NCBI RefSeq assembly: GCF_902806695.1
Contig: NZ_CADCXN010000043.1
Coordinates: 1-60,942, forward strand
DNA from: Candidatus Methylobacter favarea
Lineage (GTDB): Bacteria; Pseudomonadota; Gammaproteobacteria; Methylococcales; Methylomonadaceae
Direction of reading: 5' to 3'
Length of the DNA stretch: 60,942 nucleotides
The position numbers and the translations under genes are program-made. Within the stretch, counting starts at the first letter, position 1, and each line of letters opens with the position of its first letter. Below the pieces are notes generated by a model. That model saw nothing but the letters and a program-made list of their open reading frames with translations. It searched no databases and was not told the DNA's origin. This document shows positions 40,672 through 50,933 of the stretch, in pieces.

Positions 40672-41223
40672 ATGTCCGATAAAATTTGGTTCAGAACCGG
40701 CGAAGCCACAGTATTTTCCAGCGCAGGCCAAGGCACAGACGCTATGCCTGAAATCCTCATCGGCAGCGTAAAAGGCCCCGCCGGCCATGCTTTCGCTACG
40801 CTGATGGGGCAGACTGAAGGTCATACCCGCATGTTCGCAATTCGAGCCTGTAATCAGCAGGTACGTCCCGCTACCTTAATGGTGCCTAAAGTCACTATTA
40901 AATCCACAGCCTATGTGAACTTGTTTGGCGGGCCTGTGCAATCGGCCCTAGCGGACGCTGTTCTGGACAGTGTTATTGCCGGCGTGCTTCCTGCCAATGA
41001 AGTCAATGATTTGTGCATTATCGCGATGATCTGGATTGCTCCCGAATGTGCGACCAACCCCGATCTGGATCGCAAGGATTTATACCGCACCAACTATGAA
41101 GCCATGAAACTGGCTATTTCGCGCGCCATGAGCAATTCGCCCAGCATTGAAGAACTGATTGCCAACCGGAATAAAATCGTCCACGAAATGTACGATCCCG
41201 AAACCGGCGAATCCCAGTGGTAA
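40672..41223 (+). CDS. Formaldehyde-activating enzyme (Fae) paralogue
   Basis: 183-aa Fae-family protein (start ATG 40672, with CCAGAG 7 bp before it). Canonical Fae condenses formaldehyde with tetrahydromethanopterin. Family landmarks are present: RTGEATV near 7, LIGSVKGPAGHAFATLMG near 27-44, VKPATVM-like VRPATLMVPKVTIKS near 64-78, FGGPVQSALADAV, and NYEAMKLAISRAM near 142. The histidine of the canonical AHIDL segment, proposed as the catalytic acid/base, is replaced here (TDAMPEIL). It is therefore a non-canonical paralogue (Fae2/Fae3-like) that may sense or bind rather than catalyse. It lies 20 bp before pqiA and is probably co-transcribed. Confidence 0.85.
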   Translation: MSDKIWFRTGEATVFSSAGQGTDAMPEILIGSVKGPAGHAFATLMGQTEGHTRMFAIRACNQQVRPATLMVPKVTIKSTAYVNLFGGPVQSALADAVLDSVIAGVLPANEVNDLCIIAMIWIAPECATNPDLDRKDLYRTNYEAMKLAISRAMSNSPSIEELIANRNKIVHEMYDPETGESQW

Positions 41224-41243
41224 AAATAAACCGACTCTAGACC

Positions 41244-41873
41244 ATGAGTAAAACAGACCTGGAGGCGTGTGCCGAGTGTGATTTGCTGCTTAATCCTGCT
41301 CGGCCGGCACTTGGCGAAAAAGCACGCTGCCCGCGCTGCGGATATCTTCTTCAACGTCCGCGCAAACAAAGCATTGAGCGCACTCTCGCCCTGTCTATTG
41401 CCGGATTGATATTGATTTTCCCGGCCAACCTGCTGCCGCTGGTGGGCATAAAAATCCTGGGCAATACCCGCGACGGCAATATATGGTCCGGAGTCGCCGC
41501 CTTATTTGGGGAAAATATGTGGGGAGTGGCGGTACTGGTGTTTTTGGCCAGCATCCTGTTTCCGCTGCTTAATATTATTTTATCCTTGCTGATCAGCGGC
41601 CATCTTTATTTTAAAAAGCCAAATCCTCATCTCGCGCGCTGGATGCGCTGGCTGCAGCATCTGGATGAATGGGCAATGCTTGAAGTTTATACCCTGGGAA
41701 TTATTGTCGCCTGCGTTAAGCTTGCTTCCATTGCTGAACTTAAATTCGATTTTGGCCTGTACGCCTTCATCGCTTTACTGATTATCACGGGCATGCTATC
41801 CAGCAGCCTGGATGAATACCTGTTCTGGAGACATATTGGAGAATTACGCCAGAAAGTTGGCCATGAAAGTTGA
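41244..41873 (+). CDS. pqiA: PqiA-family membrane protein (first copy)
   Basis: 209-aa inner-membrane protein of the paraquat-inducible protein A family, which with PqiB and PqiC forms an intermembrane lipid-transport system. An N-terminal zinc-ribbon-like motif (CAECDLLLNP and CPRCGYLL) precedes four TM segments beginning LALSIAGLILIFPANLLPL. E. coli PqiA is one protein with two such halves; here the halves are separate genes. Its stop overlaps the second pqiA. Confidence 0.88.
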   Translation: MSKTDLEACAECDLLLNPARPALGEKARCPRCGYLLQRPRKQSIERTLALSIAGLILIFPANLLPLVGIKILGNTRDGNIWSGVAALFGENMWGVAVLVFLASILFPLLNIILSLLISGHLYFKKPNPHLARWMRWLQHLDEWAMLEVYTLGIIVACVKLASIAELKFDFGLYAFIALLIITGMLSSSLDEYLFWRHIGELRQKVGHES

Positions 41874-42474
41874 AAAAAGCGCTCTAACTCAAGGTCTTAT
41901 CCGTTGTCACGATTGCGGTCGTTTAGCAAAACAAACCAGTCACACTAATCACTGCCCGCTATGCGACAGCCGCCTGCATGCCCGGACATCCAACAGTTTT
42001 CAACGCACAGCCGCATTACTGCTGAGCGGAGTCTCGCTTTATATCCCGGCGAATATTTTTCCGATTATGACGGTTAGCCAGTTCGGCGTCGGCGAGCCGC
42101 ATACTATAGTTGGCGGCATTATTGCCTTAATCCATAGCGATATGATCCCGATAGCCATGCTGGTGCTGATTGCCAGCATTCTGGTGCCTTTACTGAAACT
42201 GCTGGGGCTTGGTTTGCTGTTGCTGTGCGTTTATTACCGCTGGCAGGTAAACGCCCGTCTGTGGACCAACATGTATCGAATTATTGCTTTTGTGGGCCGC
42301 TGGTCTATGCTTGATATTTTTATGATTTCAATCCTTGTTTCTCTGGTTGACCTGGGCGGAGTCGCCCAGATTATTGCAGGGCCCGCAGCGACAGCATTTG
42401 CCGCTGTCGTGGTATTAACCATGTTCGCCGCCAAGAGTTTTGATCCGCGTCTCATCTGGGACAGTCAGCAATAA
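41863..42474 (+). CDS. pqiA: PqiA-family membrane protein (second copy)
   Basis: 203-aa PqiA-family protein beginning at ATG 41863, within the 3' end of the first copy. Zinc-ribbon cysteines CHDCGRLA and CPLCDSRL are followed by four TM segments (LLLSGVSLYIPANIFPIMTV first). The two proteins together equal the two-domain PqiA of enterics. Its stop is 1 bp before the pqiB ATG. Confidence 0.88.
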   Translation: MKVEKSALTQGLIRCHDCGRLAKQTSHTNHCPLCDSRLHARTSNSFQRTAALLLSGVSLYIPANIFPIMTVSQFGVGEPHTIVGGIIALIHSDMIPIAMLVLIASILVPLLKLLGLGLLLLCVYYRWQVNARLWTNMYRIIAFVGRWSMLDIFMISILVSLVDLGGVAQIIAGPAATAFAAVVVLTMFAAKSFDPRLIWDSQQ

Positions 42475-42475
42475 A

Positions 42476-44059
42476 ATGAATCATTTTAACGAATCTTACG
42501 ATGCAGAAAACGTAACCATCAATAAAAAATCTGAATTTCCGCTGGTATGGCTGCTGCCTTTATGTGCGCTTTTAGTCAGCGGCTGGCTGATTTATAAATC
42601 CGTTTCGGAAAAAGGCCCGGTTGTCACCATCAGTTTTCCCACTGCCGAAGGTCTGGAAGTGGATAAAACCAAAATCAGATATCTTGACGTGGAAGTAGGC
42701 AAAGTAACGGCCATCTCAATCAATAATGATTTGAAAACCATTCTGGTTACCGCACAGATGAGCAGGAACGCAGAGGATTATTTGAATAAAAATACCCGTT
42801 TTTGGGTAGTACGGCCTCAAGTCGGCTTAGGAGGAGTTTCCGGTCTTGGCACCTTGCTATCAGGACCCTATATAGAAATCAAACCCGGCGATGGGCCGGC
42901 GCAGGAGCATTTTACCGGACTTACTCTTCCTCCGCGGCTAAAAAACGATGCGCACGGCAAGCAATTTATCCTGGAAACAACCAACCTGGGCTCCATGCGC
43001 CCCGGCACACCCATCAATTTTCACGGCATAAGCGTTGGCGAAGTGCTCAGTCATGAGTTATCTGCTGCCGCAGATGCCATACGGTTAACTGTATTTATCA
43101 ATGCGCCGTACGACCAGTTTGTCAGAAAAAATACCCGCTTCTGGATAGACAGCGGCGTCGATTTATCGGCCAGCGCTGACGGCTTTAAAGTCCGAACCGG
43201 CCCATTGATTTCATTACTAAGCGGCGGCATTGCTTTTCGCGCCTCCCCGCATGACAAGCCGGAAAACAGGCAGCCTGAAAACAGTATTTTTCAACTGTAT
43301 GATACCTACGAGCAGTCTACGCAGGTCGTTTATCAGAACACCTTAAAATACGTGATGTATTTCAACGGCTCGGTACGCGGATTAACAGAAGGCGCGCCTG
43401 TCCAATTGCGCGGCATACCTATCGGCAAGGTCACACGCATCAGTCTGGAGCTCGACAACAAAACTGCGGAAATCCGCATTCCCGTATGGGTTGAGCTGGA
43501 ACCTGAGCGTATAAATAATGTTAATAACCGGCACAATGTCAGTGATAAGGATATTATGGCGCAGCTGATTAAAAAGGGTTTGCGGGCCCAATTGCAGACC
43601 GGAAGCCTTTTAACCGGACAATTGTTGGTTGATCTGGATTTTTATCCGAAAAGCAAAATTGTCTTGAACGATAACAAGAGTGTGTTTCCCGAATTTCCGA
43701 CAACGGCCAGTTCGCTGGATCAGTTTACCCATTCTGCCAACATAATAATGGATAAAGTCGCCAAACTGCCTTTGCAGGAGTTGACTACAGAAGCCAATAA
43801 AACCCTGCAATCCTTACAGGGCACATCAACAGCCGCAACCACTATGCTGGTAACCGCTAAAGGCACCCTTGGCAGTGCCGGCAAAACCATAAATTCAGCA
43901 CAGCAAGTGTTGAATACTCTGGAGCCGGGTTCGACCACCCACTACGAACTGGACAAGCTGATTGAAGAGATTACCCAGGCTGCAGGCTCGGTCAAGCAGC
44001 TGGCCGATTATCTGGAGCAGAATCCGGGCTCGCTGCTGCGCGGTAAAAATAAAGAGTAA
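42476..44059 (+). CDS. pqiB: PqiB-family MCE protein
   Basis: 527-aa protein with one N-terminal TM (VWLLPLCALLVSGWLIYKSV) and three MCE domains (about 45-140, 160-270 and 285-400). MCE signatures are ISFPTAEGLEVDKTKIRYLD, GTPINFHGISVGEV and GAPVQLRGIPIGKVTRISLE. A C-terminal helical segment follows. It should form the hexameric tunnel that spans the periplasm. ATG 42476 was chosen because it follows the upstream stop by 1 bp. Confidence 0.92.
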   Translation: MNHFNESYDAENVTINKKSEFPLVWLLPLCALLVSGWLIYKSVSEKGPVVTISFPTAEGLEVDKTKIRYLDVEVGKVTAISINNDLKTILVTAQMSRNAEDYLNKNTRFWVVRPQVGLGGVSGLGTLLSGPYIEIKPGDGPAQEHFTGLTLPPRLKNDAHGKQFILETTNLGSMRPGTPINFHGISVGEVLSHELSAAADAIRLTVFINAPYDQFVRKNTRFWIDSGVDLSASADGFKVRTGPLISLLSGGIAFRASPHDKPENRQPENSIFQLYDTYEQSTQVVYQNTLKYVMYFNGSVRGLTEGAPVQLRGIPIGKVTRISLELDNKTAEIRIPVWVELEPERINNVNNRHNVSDKDIMAQLIKKGLRAQLQTGSLLTGQLLVDLDFYPKSKIVLNDNKSVFPEFPTTASSLDQFTHSANIIMDKVAKLPLQELTTEANKTLQSLQGTSTAATTMLVTAKGTLGSAGKTINSAQQVLNTLEPGSTTHYELDKLIEEITQAAGSVKQLADYLEQNPGSLLRGKNKE

Positions 44060-44071
44060 TGCAAAAAGCAT

Positions 44072-44671
44072 ATGATCAATAAACTCTTGAAAGGGTTGCT
44101 ATTGCCCTCAATGATTGGCGCCCTGCTCTCAGCCTGCGCATCAACGCCATCGACAAATTTCTATGTGCTGGAACCGCTGAGCGGGCTAACACCCTCAGTA
44201 ACCAAATCAGTTAATAAACCCCTGATCGGCATTGGCCCGGTGTCTATGCCGGCTTTGCTTGATCGCAAACAAATCGTAACGAGGACTCAAAATGGCAGTG
44301 TACAGATCGCCGAATTTCATCAATGGGCATCGCCCTTAAAAGAAAATGTCGTTCAGGCATTAACGCATAATCTGGCGGCTTTAAGGCCTGATTACCTGGT
44401 AAGAACCTATCCCTGGAGCGCCTTTGGCTCAGTTAACTATCGTATTATCGTGGATATTCTCAGATTCGATACCAATCCCGGCAAGTCTGTGAATCTTGAA
44501 GCCAACTGGGCAATAATGGATGAAAAAAAACAGGCTTTGATAAGCAATGGCCATTCAGAAATCGAACATCCATTTAGTGACGCCTCCTATCCAGGCGCAG
44601 TCAATGCATTAAGCGAAATACTCAGTGAATTCAGCCGGGAATTATCCTTAGAAATCGGTCAGATAAACTAA
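44072..44671 (+). CDS. pqiC: PqiC-family outer-membrane lipoprotein
   Basis: 199-aa lipoprotein of the PqiC (YmbA/DUF330) family that anchors the Pqi complex at the outer membrane. The lipobox LLSAC lies near 20-24 and is followed by ASTPSTNFYVLEPL, the usual beginning of the domain. IGIGPVSMPALLDRKQIVTR near 50-70 is characteristic. It starts 12 bp after pqiB. Confidence 0.88.
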   Translation: MINKLLKGLLLPSMIGALLSACASTPSTNFYVLEPLSGLTPSVTKSVNKPLIGIGPVSMPALLDRKQIVTRTQNGSVQIAEFHQWASPLKENVVQALTHNLAALRPDYLVRTYPWSAFGSVNYRIIVDILRFDTNPGKSVNLEANWAIMDEKKQALISNGHSEIEHPFSDASYPGAVNALSEILSEFSRELSLEIGQIN

Positions 44672-44896
44672 AGACCGCGTAAAATCACCAGCCTCTCGCT
44701 ATAGTAATTTATTCAAAAACCGCAAATCCAGCCGTTTCTCCGTGCAGGCAAGCTGTTATTCAAAGTGACTCAGCAAGCTGATCAGAAATGGCAAAATTGA
44801 TGGCTGAATATTAAAAGTTATTATAAACATTCTCGCGCGAAGCTCTATGTATCGATAGAATATATAGTTTTAATTGCGTTAATCGAGAATAGTATT
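44672..44896. other. Spacer between pqiC and the ABC importer
   Basis: 225 bp with no ORF. It presumably carries the pqi terminator and the ABC operon promoter, neither clearly visible. Confidence 0.4.
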
Positions 44897-45862
44897 ATGA
44901 AATTCAATGCCTTTTTTATCGGCTTCTGCCTGGCTATATCCTTCAGCAGCTTTGCGGGTGAAAAAACACTTATCAAAATCGGCGTTCAGGCATACGGCAC
45001 GGCGGATTGGGAATTAGCGGCTCTGCAAGACGACCCGCAAACGAAGTCAGCGGATTTTATAATCAAAAAACAGCCTCTAGCCAATGCCGAAGCTGGCAAG
45101 ATCGCCTTGCAATCCGGTGCTGTCGATATGATTGTTTCTGACTGGATATGGGTTTCCAGCCTACGTTCCAGCGGCGAGGATTTCACTTTTTATCCGTATT
45201 CTGGCACATCGGGGGCATTGGTTGTGCCTGAAGACAGCCCTATTCATTCGATAAAAGACCTGCAAGGCAAACGCCTGGGAATTGCCGGGGGTGAACTGGA
45301 TAAGAACTGGTTATTGCTGCAGGCTTTGGCGAAACAAGAGCAGATGGATTTGAATGCTGCCGTGGAAAAAGTCTTTGGCGCGCCGCCGCTTATTAATGAG
45401 CAGATCAAACAAAACCGGGTGGATGCTGTGCTTAATTACTGGCACTTTGCCGCAAGGCTCGAGGCTCAGGGTTACCGGCAAATTATTGACGGCAGAGGCA
45501 TTTTAAAAGGCTTAGGGATTAAGGAAAATGTGCCCAGCCTTGGCTATGTCTTTAAGGAAAGCTGGGCAAACAATCACAAACAAGCACTAGACAACTTTTT
45601 CAAAGCCAGCAAACAGGCTAAAAACCGGCTTTGTACATCGGATTCAGCCTGGCAAAAAATAATCCCTTTAACCCGGGTAGATGATTTGCCTACCCAAACC
45701 AGACTTCGCCAGCGTTACTGCGAAGGCAATATCGAGCAGTGGGGAAAGCAGGAACAACAAGCCGCAGAACGCATTTATACGATACTCCACACTCTGAGCA
45801 ACAGGCAACTGACAGGTAATTCTGAGCATCTGCAACCAGGCACATTCTGGTCGGCTCACTAA
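44897..45862 (+). CDS. NitT/TauT-type ABC substrate-binding protein
   Basis: 321-aa periplasmic binding protein with a signal peptide (1-20, FCLAISFSSFAG). It begins IKIGVQAYGTADWELAAL and contains SGAVDMIVSDWIWVSSLRSS and TSGALVVPEDSPIHSIKDLQ, typical of the nitrate/sulfonate/taurine/thiamine-precursor binding family. The ligand cannot be read from the sequence. It is the first gene of a complete importer. Confidence 0.85.
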   Translation: MKFNAFFIGFCLAISFSSFAGEKTLIKIGVQAYGTADWELAALQDDPQTKSADFIIKKQPLANAEAGKIALQSGAVDMIVSDWIWVSSLRSSGEDFTFYPYSGTSGALVVPEDSPIHSIKDLQGKRLGIAGGELDKNWLLLQALAKQEQMDLNAAVEKVFGAPPLINEQIKQNRVDAVLNYWHFAARLEAQGYRQIIDGRGILKGLGIKENVPSLGYVFKESWANNHKQALDNFFKASKQAKNRLCTSDSAWQKIIPLTRVDDLPTQTRLRQRYCEGNIEQWGKQEQQAAERIYTILHTLSNRQLTGNSEHLQPGTFWSAH

Positions 45863-45872
45863 TAAATTTATT

Positions 45873-46619
45873 TTGATCAAGCTCGAAAATTATTTGCCTG
45901 GCCTGTCATTACTGGCTTTTTTAGCGGTCTGGCAGGGCATGGCATTTTATTTAAACAGCAATATCCTGCCGGCTCCGGCCCGGGTAGCCAGCGTTTTCTG
46001 GCAAAGCTGCCTATCGGGGCAACTGCCTTATCATCTGGGTGTGACCTTGCTCAGGCTGGTGATCAGTTTTTCTATCGCAATGCTGCTGGGTTGCGGCCTC
46101 GGCATAGTGCTGGGGCGCAATAAAAAACTCGACGCCTTCTTTGATAACTGGCTGGTCATTTTTCTGAATGTCCCGGCCTTGGTCACCATTATCCTGTGCT
46201 ATGTCTGGTTTGGATTGGTCGAATCGGCGGCAATAATGGCTGTTGTCATTAACAAACTGCCGAATGTCATCGTTACCATTCGGGAAGGCACCCGCACGCT
46301 GGATCAGGATTTGCTGGATATGGCCCGCTGTTATCATCTCAGCAAGCGTAAAACGCTGGTTCATGTTATCTGGCCGCAACTGCACCCTTTCGTCATGGCG
46401 GCAACCCGCTCGGGTCTGGCATTGATCTGGAAGATCATCCTGGTGGTCGAGCTATTAGGCCGCAGCAACGGCATGGGCTATCAGCTGCATTTATTCTTTC
46501 AACTGTTTGATGTCGCCGGCATTATGGCTTACACCATTGCCTTTGTTGCCGTCATCCAGCTGATTGAACTTGCGATTTTAAAGCCGCTTGATAGACAATC
46601 CCGGCGCTGGCGGCGATAA
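45873..46619 (+). CDS. NitT/TauT-type ABC transporter permease
   Basis: 248-aa permease with about six TM segments. The coupling-helix region reads GTRTLDQDLLDMARCYHLSK and is followed by VIWPQLHPFVMAATRSGLAL. It probably starts at TTG 45873, 10 bp after the binding-protein stop, without a clear ribosome-binding site; a later start is possible. It is coupled to the ATPase gene by a 1-bp gap. Confidence 0.85.
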   Translation: MIKLENYLPGLSLLAFLAVWQGMAFYLNSNILPAPARVASVFWQSCLSGQLPYHLGVTLLRLVISFSIAMLLGCGLGIVLGRNKKLDAFFDNWLVIFLNVPALVTIILCYVWFGLVESAAIMAVVINKLPNVIVTIREGTRTLDQDLLDMARCYHLSKRKTLVHVIWPQLHPFVMAATRSGLALIWKIILVVELLGRSNGMGYQLHLFFQLFDVAGIMAYTIAFVAVIQLIELAILKPLDRQSRRWRR

Positions 46620-46620
46620 G

Positions 46621-47361
46621 ATGACGCATATCCAAATTAACATAAACAGCAAAATCTATCCGGCCGTCCAGAAAGCAGGCCAGCATTTAGCCATCGCAGA
46701 TCTCAAGCTGACGCTCCATTCCAATGAATTTATCTGCCTGGTAGGGCCTTCCGGCTGCGGCAAAACCACGCTTTTAAACATTATCGCCGACCTGGACCCT
46801 GACTACGAGGGCGAAATCATAGTCGGCCGGCAGCACGCGCATCCCAAAATCGGCTATATTTTCCAGAATCCCCGTCTGCTTCCCTGGCGTACAGTGAGGG
46901 AAAATATTGAACTGGTGCTGGAGAGCAAGCAGCGTGCGGATATTATCGATCCTTTGCTTGAAACAATGCAATTAACGCAATCCCAGCATGTTTATCCTGA
47001 ACGGCTCTCGGTAGGCATGAGCCGCAGAGTCTCAATTATCCGCGCTTTTGCCGTGGATCCTGAGGTTTTACTGATGGATGAGCCTTTTGTATCGCTGGAT
47101 GCCCCGACGGCAAGGCAAGTCAGGGAACTGTTATTGAAACTGTGGCAGCAACGTCCGCATACGGTTTTATTCGTTACCCATGACCTGCGTGAAGCCATCG
47201 CCCTGGCCGACCGGATTGTCTTTTTATCCGCCGCGCCGATGCATGTCATCAGTGAAATCACCGTGCCTATTCCCAGAAATGACCGCGATAATGAAGCCGC
47301 CCTGGAATCATTCCGCCAACAACTGCTGCAGAATTATCCCGACATAAAAAAACTATTGTAA
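46621..47361 (+). CDS. NitT/TauT-type ABC transporter ATPase
   Basis: 246-aa ATPase with Walker A GPSGCGKTTLLN near 42, the Q-loop region FQNPRLLPWRTV near 83, signature LSVGMSRRVSIIRAF near 128 (LSVGM in place of the usual LSGGQ), and Walker B LLMDEPFVSLD. ATG 46621 is 1 bp after the permease stop. The signature-motif variation is worth noting but such changes occur in this family. Confidence 0.88.
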   Translation: MTHIQININSKIYPAVQKAGQHLAIADLKLTLHSNEFICLVGPSGCGKTTLLNIIADLDPDYEGEIIVGRQHAHPKIGYIFQNPRLLPWRTVRENIELVLESKQRADIIDPLLETMQLTQSQHVYPERLSVGMSRRVSIIRAFAVDPEVLLMDEPFVSLDAPTARQVRELLLKLWQQRPHTVLFVTHDLREAIALADRIVFLSAAPMHVISEITVPIPRNDRDNEAALESFRQQLLQNYPDIKKLL

Positions 47362-47689
47362 TAGCCTGAAATACTTGCGCATTTCTGTGAAAGCCGCTAT
47401 CTGAACCAAGGACGATTGCCTCCTTATCAGCGTAGCGGTGCAGAGGGTTTTTTTTTAGCCACCTCATGCATAGTGATTCTCACTTTATTTATAAAACATC
47501 ATGAGACCTGCTCATTATGAAATACCTTAATGATTCAGGATCTCAATAAAACCAGGGTAATCCGATTTAGCATGATGTATTTATCTTTCTTGCAATTGTC
47601 CCGTGACAAGATTTTAATAGAAACTTAAGTGATCGGGGTTATTAAATCGGTTATTAATACAATAAGCGAATCGGTTATAGGGCAGATAC
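47362..47689. other. Intergenic region after the ABC importer
   Basis: About 330 bp with no supported gene; one T-run (TTTTTTTTT near 47450) is present without a clear stem. Confidence 0.4.
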
Positions 47690-48394
47690 AAATTATGGCT
47701 CTATACAAATCACCGACGAAGATCATCGCTATGCGGTGCCGTTATTCTGAAGTCAGGCAAGCACTTTTCACTAATCCTTATCAGAAGATAGGGGGCGCAG
47801 AGGACGCAGCGCCGCTGCCTTTGTATGAAGTGACGGTAGGCAGACTACGGAAAGGTAGTTTGCCGTTCGGTAAACCCTGGCGGTTCCTGCAGGCAGTGGA
47901 GAGGACGGTTGATCCCGAGGCAGATTTACGCTGGGGCGGCGATGGTAAGGACTTTCGCCGCCTGTTGCATCCTAATGTTGTGTGTCTTGCCGGTTGGTGG
48001 GAAATTAATGAGGAAATCGATTATTCCGGCTATTTTAAAAAAGCAGCCCTCTACTAATGATAGGCCGATATTCGACCTGTTGCACAGAGACCTGACGAGG
48101 CCATATACGTGCCTTGGCAATGGCAGGCAAGCTCCACCTTACCACCGATGCCAATCATACCGAATCTTTATCCGTTAAAGACAACTCTCTTTTAATATTG
48201 ACGTTTCCGATACAGGCGATACCAAAGGCACGGCGGTTTTTCAGCGGCGCAGCATCAGCAATTAGCCCACTATCGGCAAAATAGCCGTTGCGGAAACGGT
48301 GGTATCTTACACGGGTAATTTCATACTCCACTTCAACCATCCCAGCTGGCGCAATAATCATAATGAGACGTCCACAGCAACCCGGCCAGACTAG
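47690..48394 (+). pseudogene. Broken catalase-family gene
   Basis: Three adjacent plus-strand segments in three different frames read as pieces of one protein. Segment A (to the stop at about 48057) includes RRLLHPNVVCLAGWWEINEE and DYSGYF. Segment B (from about 48042, with a TGA at 48093) continues IGRYSTCCTET, RGHIRALAMAGKLH, TTDANHTESL. Segment C (48191-48394, with a TAG at 48263) reads DVSDTGDTKGTAVFQRRS, IGKIAV, and VVSYTGNFILHFNHPSW. From memory this order matches large catalase-family/hypothetical heme proteins, with a deletion between B and C. It has at least two frame changes and two internal stops, so it is not functional. The family call is tentative. Confidence 0.5.
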
Positions 48395-49287
48395 CGCCAA
48401 GGGCGCTGAACGGCTTTAAAATTCTGCGCTCTTCAGTAAAATTAAATAGCGGGCGCCTGCTAATTGGCAAATTTATCGCGCTTTGAACGTTATTATTAAG
48501 GTGGACGGAAATAACGTGCTGAGCGCTAAACAGGAGACTCATTGGCGGCAATATCGCCGCGATAATTACTGAACATTTTCCGAAAAATTAACAATGACTC
48601 AAACTGAAGCTGGGTCAAAACCCTTCTCAACCTCGGCGTTATTGATAGCAATAAGAAATTTCAGCGTCATAAATCAAAGCGCCCTGGGGGTTTTTCAATC
48701 TTGACTGAAGATCAAGAGCCCCTGCAACTGACAAAGCTGCGTGGCCTTTCCGCGCGCGGATTGAGGCGAAGGGCAGGCCTCGTCCGGTCATGGGCCTCAT
48801 CTCTAATGGAATGTTTCCTTATTGCTAAGAAAATCACGAAAAACTTTCTTACTACCCCTCATAAAGATACAGCACCTAAAATCGCAATGATCATTCTTGT
48901 ATACGGATCAACCTGTCAGCCGGACGGATGATAAGCCTCGGCTTCCGATGAGCTGGCAAATAGCACATGACTAATCTGCGACTTAACAATAGCATCATTA
49001 GGCTTGCCAACCTATACGGTACGCATAACAGCCGTTGATCCAACCGGATAGTCAACATAAAATACTGGTTTCAGCCGCTCCGGATTTCGTTGCTGAATGT
49101 ACCGGGATAAATATTGCACGACCCCATCATTCAGATTATTAACCTCTCTATAGTGAGGCGTAGCAGATTGAGTTATACAGGGGCGTAGTAATTTAAATTT
49201 CAATGTTAATCCGTTGAACAAGTTCAATGCTTTCAATTGTGATATGAAATGTATAGCCATCTTTCCTTGAAGAGTTGTTTCAAGAAA
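48395..49287. other. Gene-poor decayed region
   Basis: About 0.9 kb with only short, unsupported open frames (for example 48701-48931 + and 49012-49260 -), none with a good ribosome-binding site or a recognisable family. It looks like a continuation of the decay that destroyed the catalase-like gene. Confidence 0.4.
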
Positions 49288-50550
<1,263 letters not shown>

Positions 50551-50751
50551 AATATAGGGTCTCTATGAAAAGCTGTGTTGCTGTTGATCTCAGTCTGGCA
50601 GCTGTGTGAACGATGTAATGTTAGGTTTTAAAACCCGCCACGAACGGCCGGCGTTGATCCCTGTGAATTAAATGGAAAGCGGCATTGCTTGCGTAGAAAA
50701 AGGATTGCTAATTGCAGGTAAAGTGTTTAATGCCCAGCGGCATTAAACAAA
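50551..50751. other. Spacer between rhlE and the island
   Basis: About 200 bp of host sequence containing the rhlE promoter region; no gene recognised. Confidence 0.4.
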
Positions 50752-50800
50752 TGGTGCCCCGAGGCGGATTTGAACCACCGGCCTGTCCCTTAGGAGGGGA
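50752..50800 (-). repeat. Island left attachment repeat (tRNA-Arg 3' fragment)
   Basis: These 49 bp are identical to 60302-60350, the 3' part (from within the anticodon loop to the CCA end) of the tRNA-Arg(CCU) gene. Sequence identity ends sharply at position 50801, where the island begins. This is the duplicated att core. Confidence 0.95.
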
Positions 50801-50904
50801 ATTTATAGCTCTTTTAAAACAACGCATCATGAAGCATCTTATTGATTGTTAATTAATTATTGTTAAGTACTGTAAGTGTAAGTAAGCCGATGTTAAGATA
50901 ATAA

Positions 50905-50923
50905 GCACTTATATTTCACTTAT
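50905..50923. repeat. Putative integrase arm-type site, left
   Basis: GCACTTATATTTCACTTAT occurs here and again at 60237-60255, each near an att core. The unit contains CACTTAT twice. Reverse-oriented TAAGTG copies lie at 50873-50886. CTTATTGATT is also shared (50838-50847 and 60288-60297). Confidence 0.6.
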
Positions 50924-50933
50924 TAACTTTCCG

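Noticed and set aside
40393-40824. 143-codon minus-strand ORF
   Set aside because: It overlaps the Fae-like gene and its promoter region and has no recognisable domain.
48701-49260. Two short ORFs in the decayed region
   Set aside because: No ribosome-binding site, no homology I can recognise; they lie in a region that looks degenerate.
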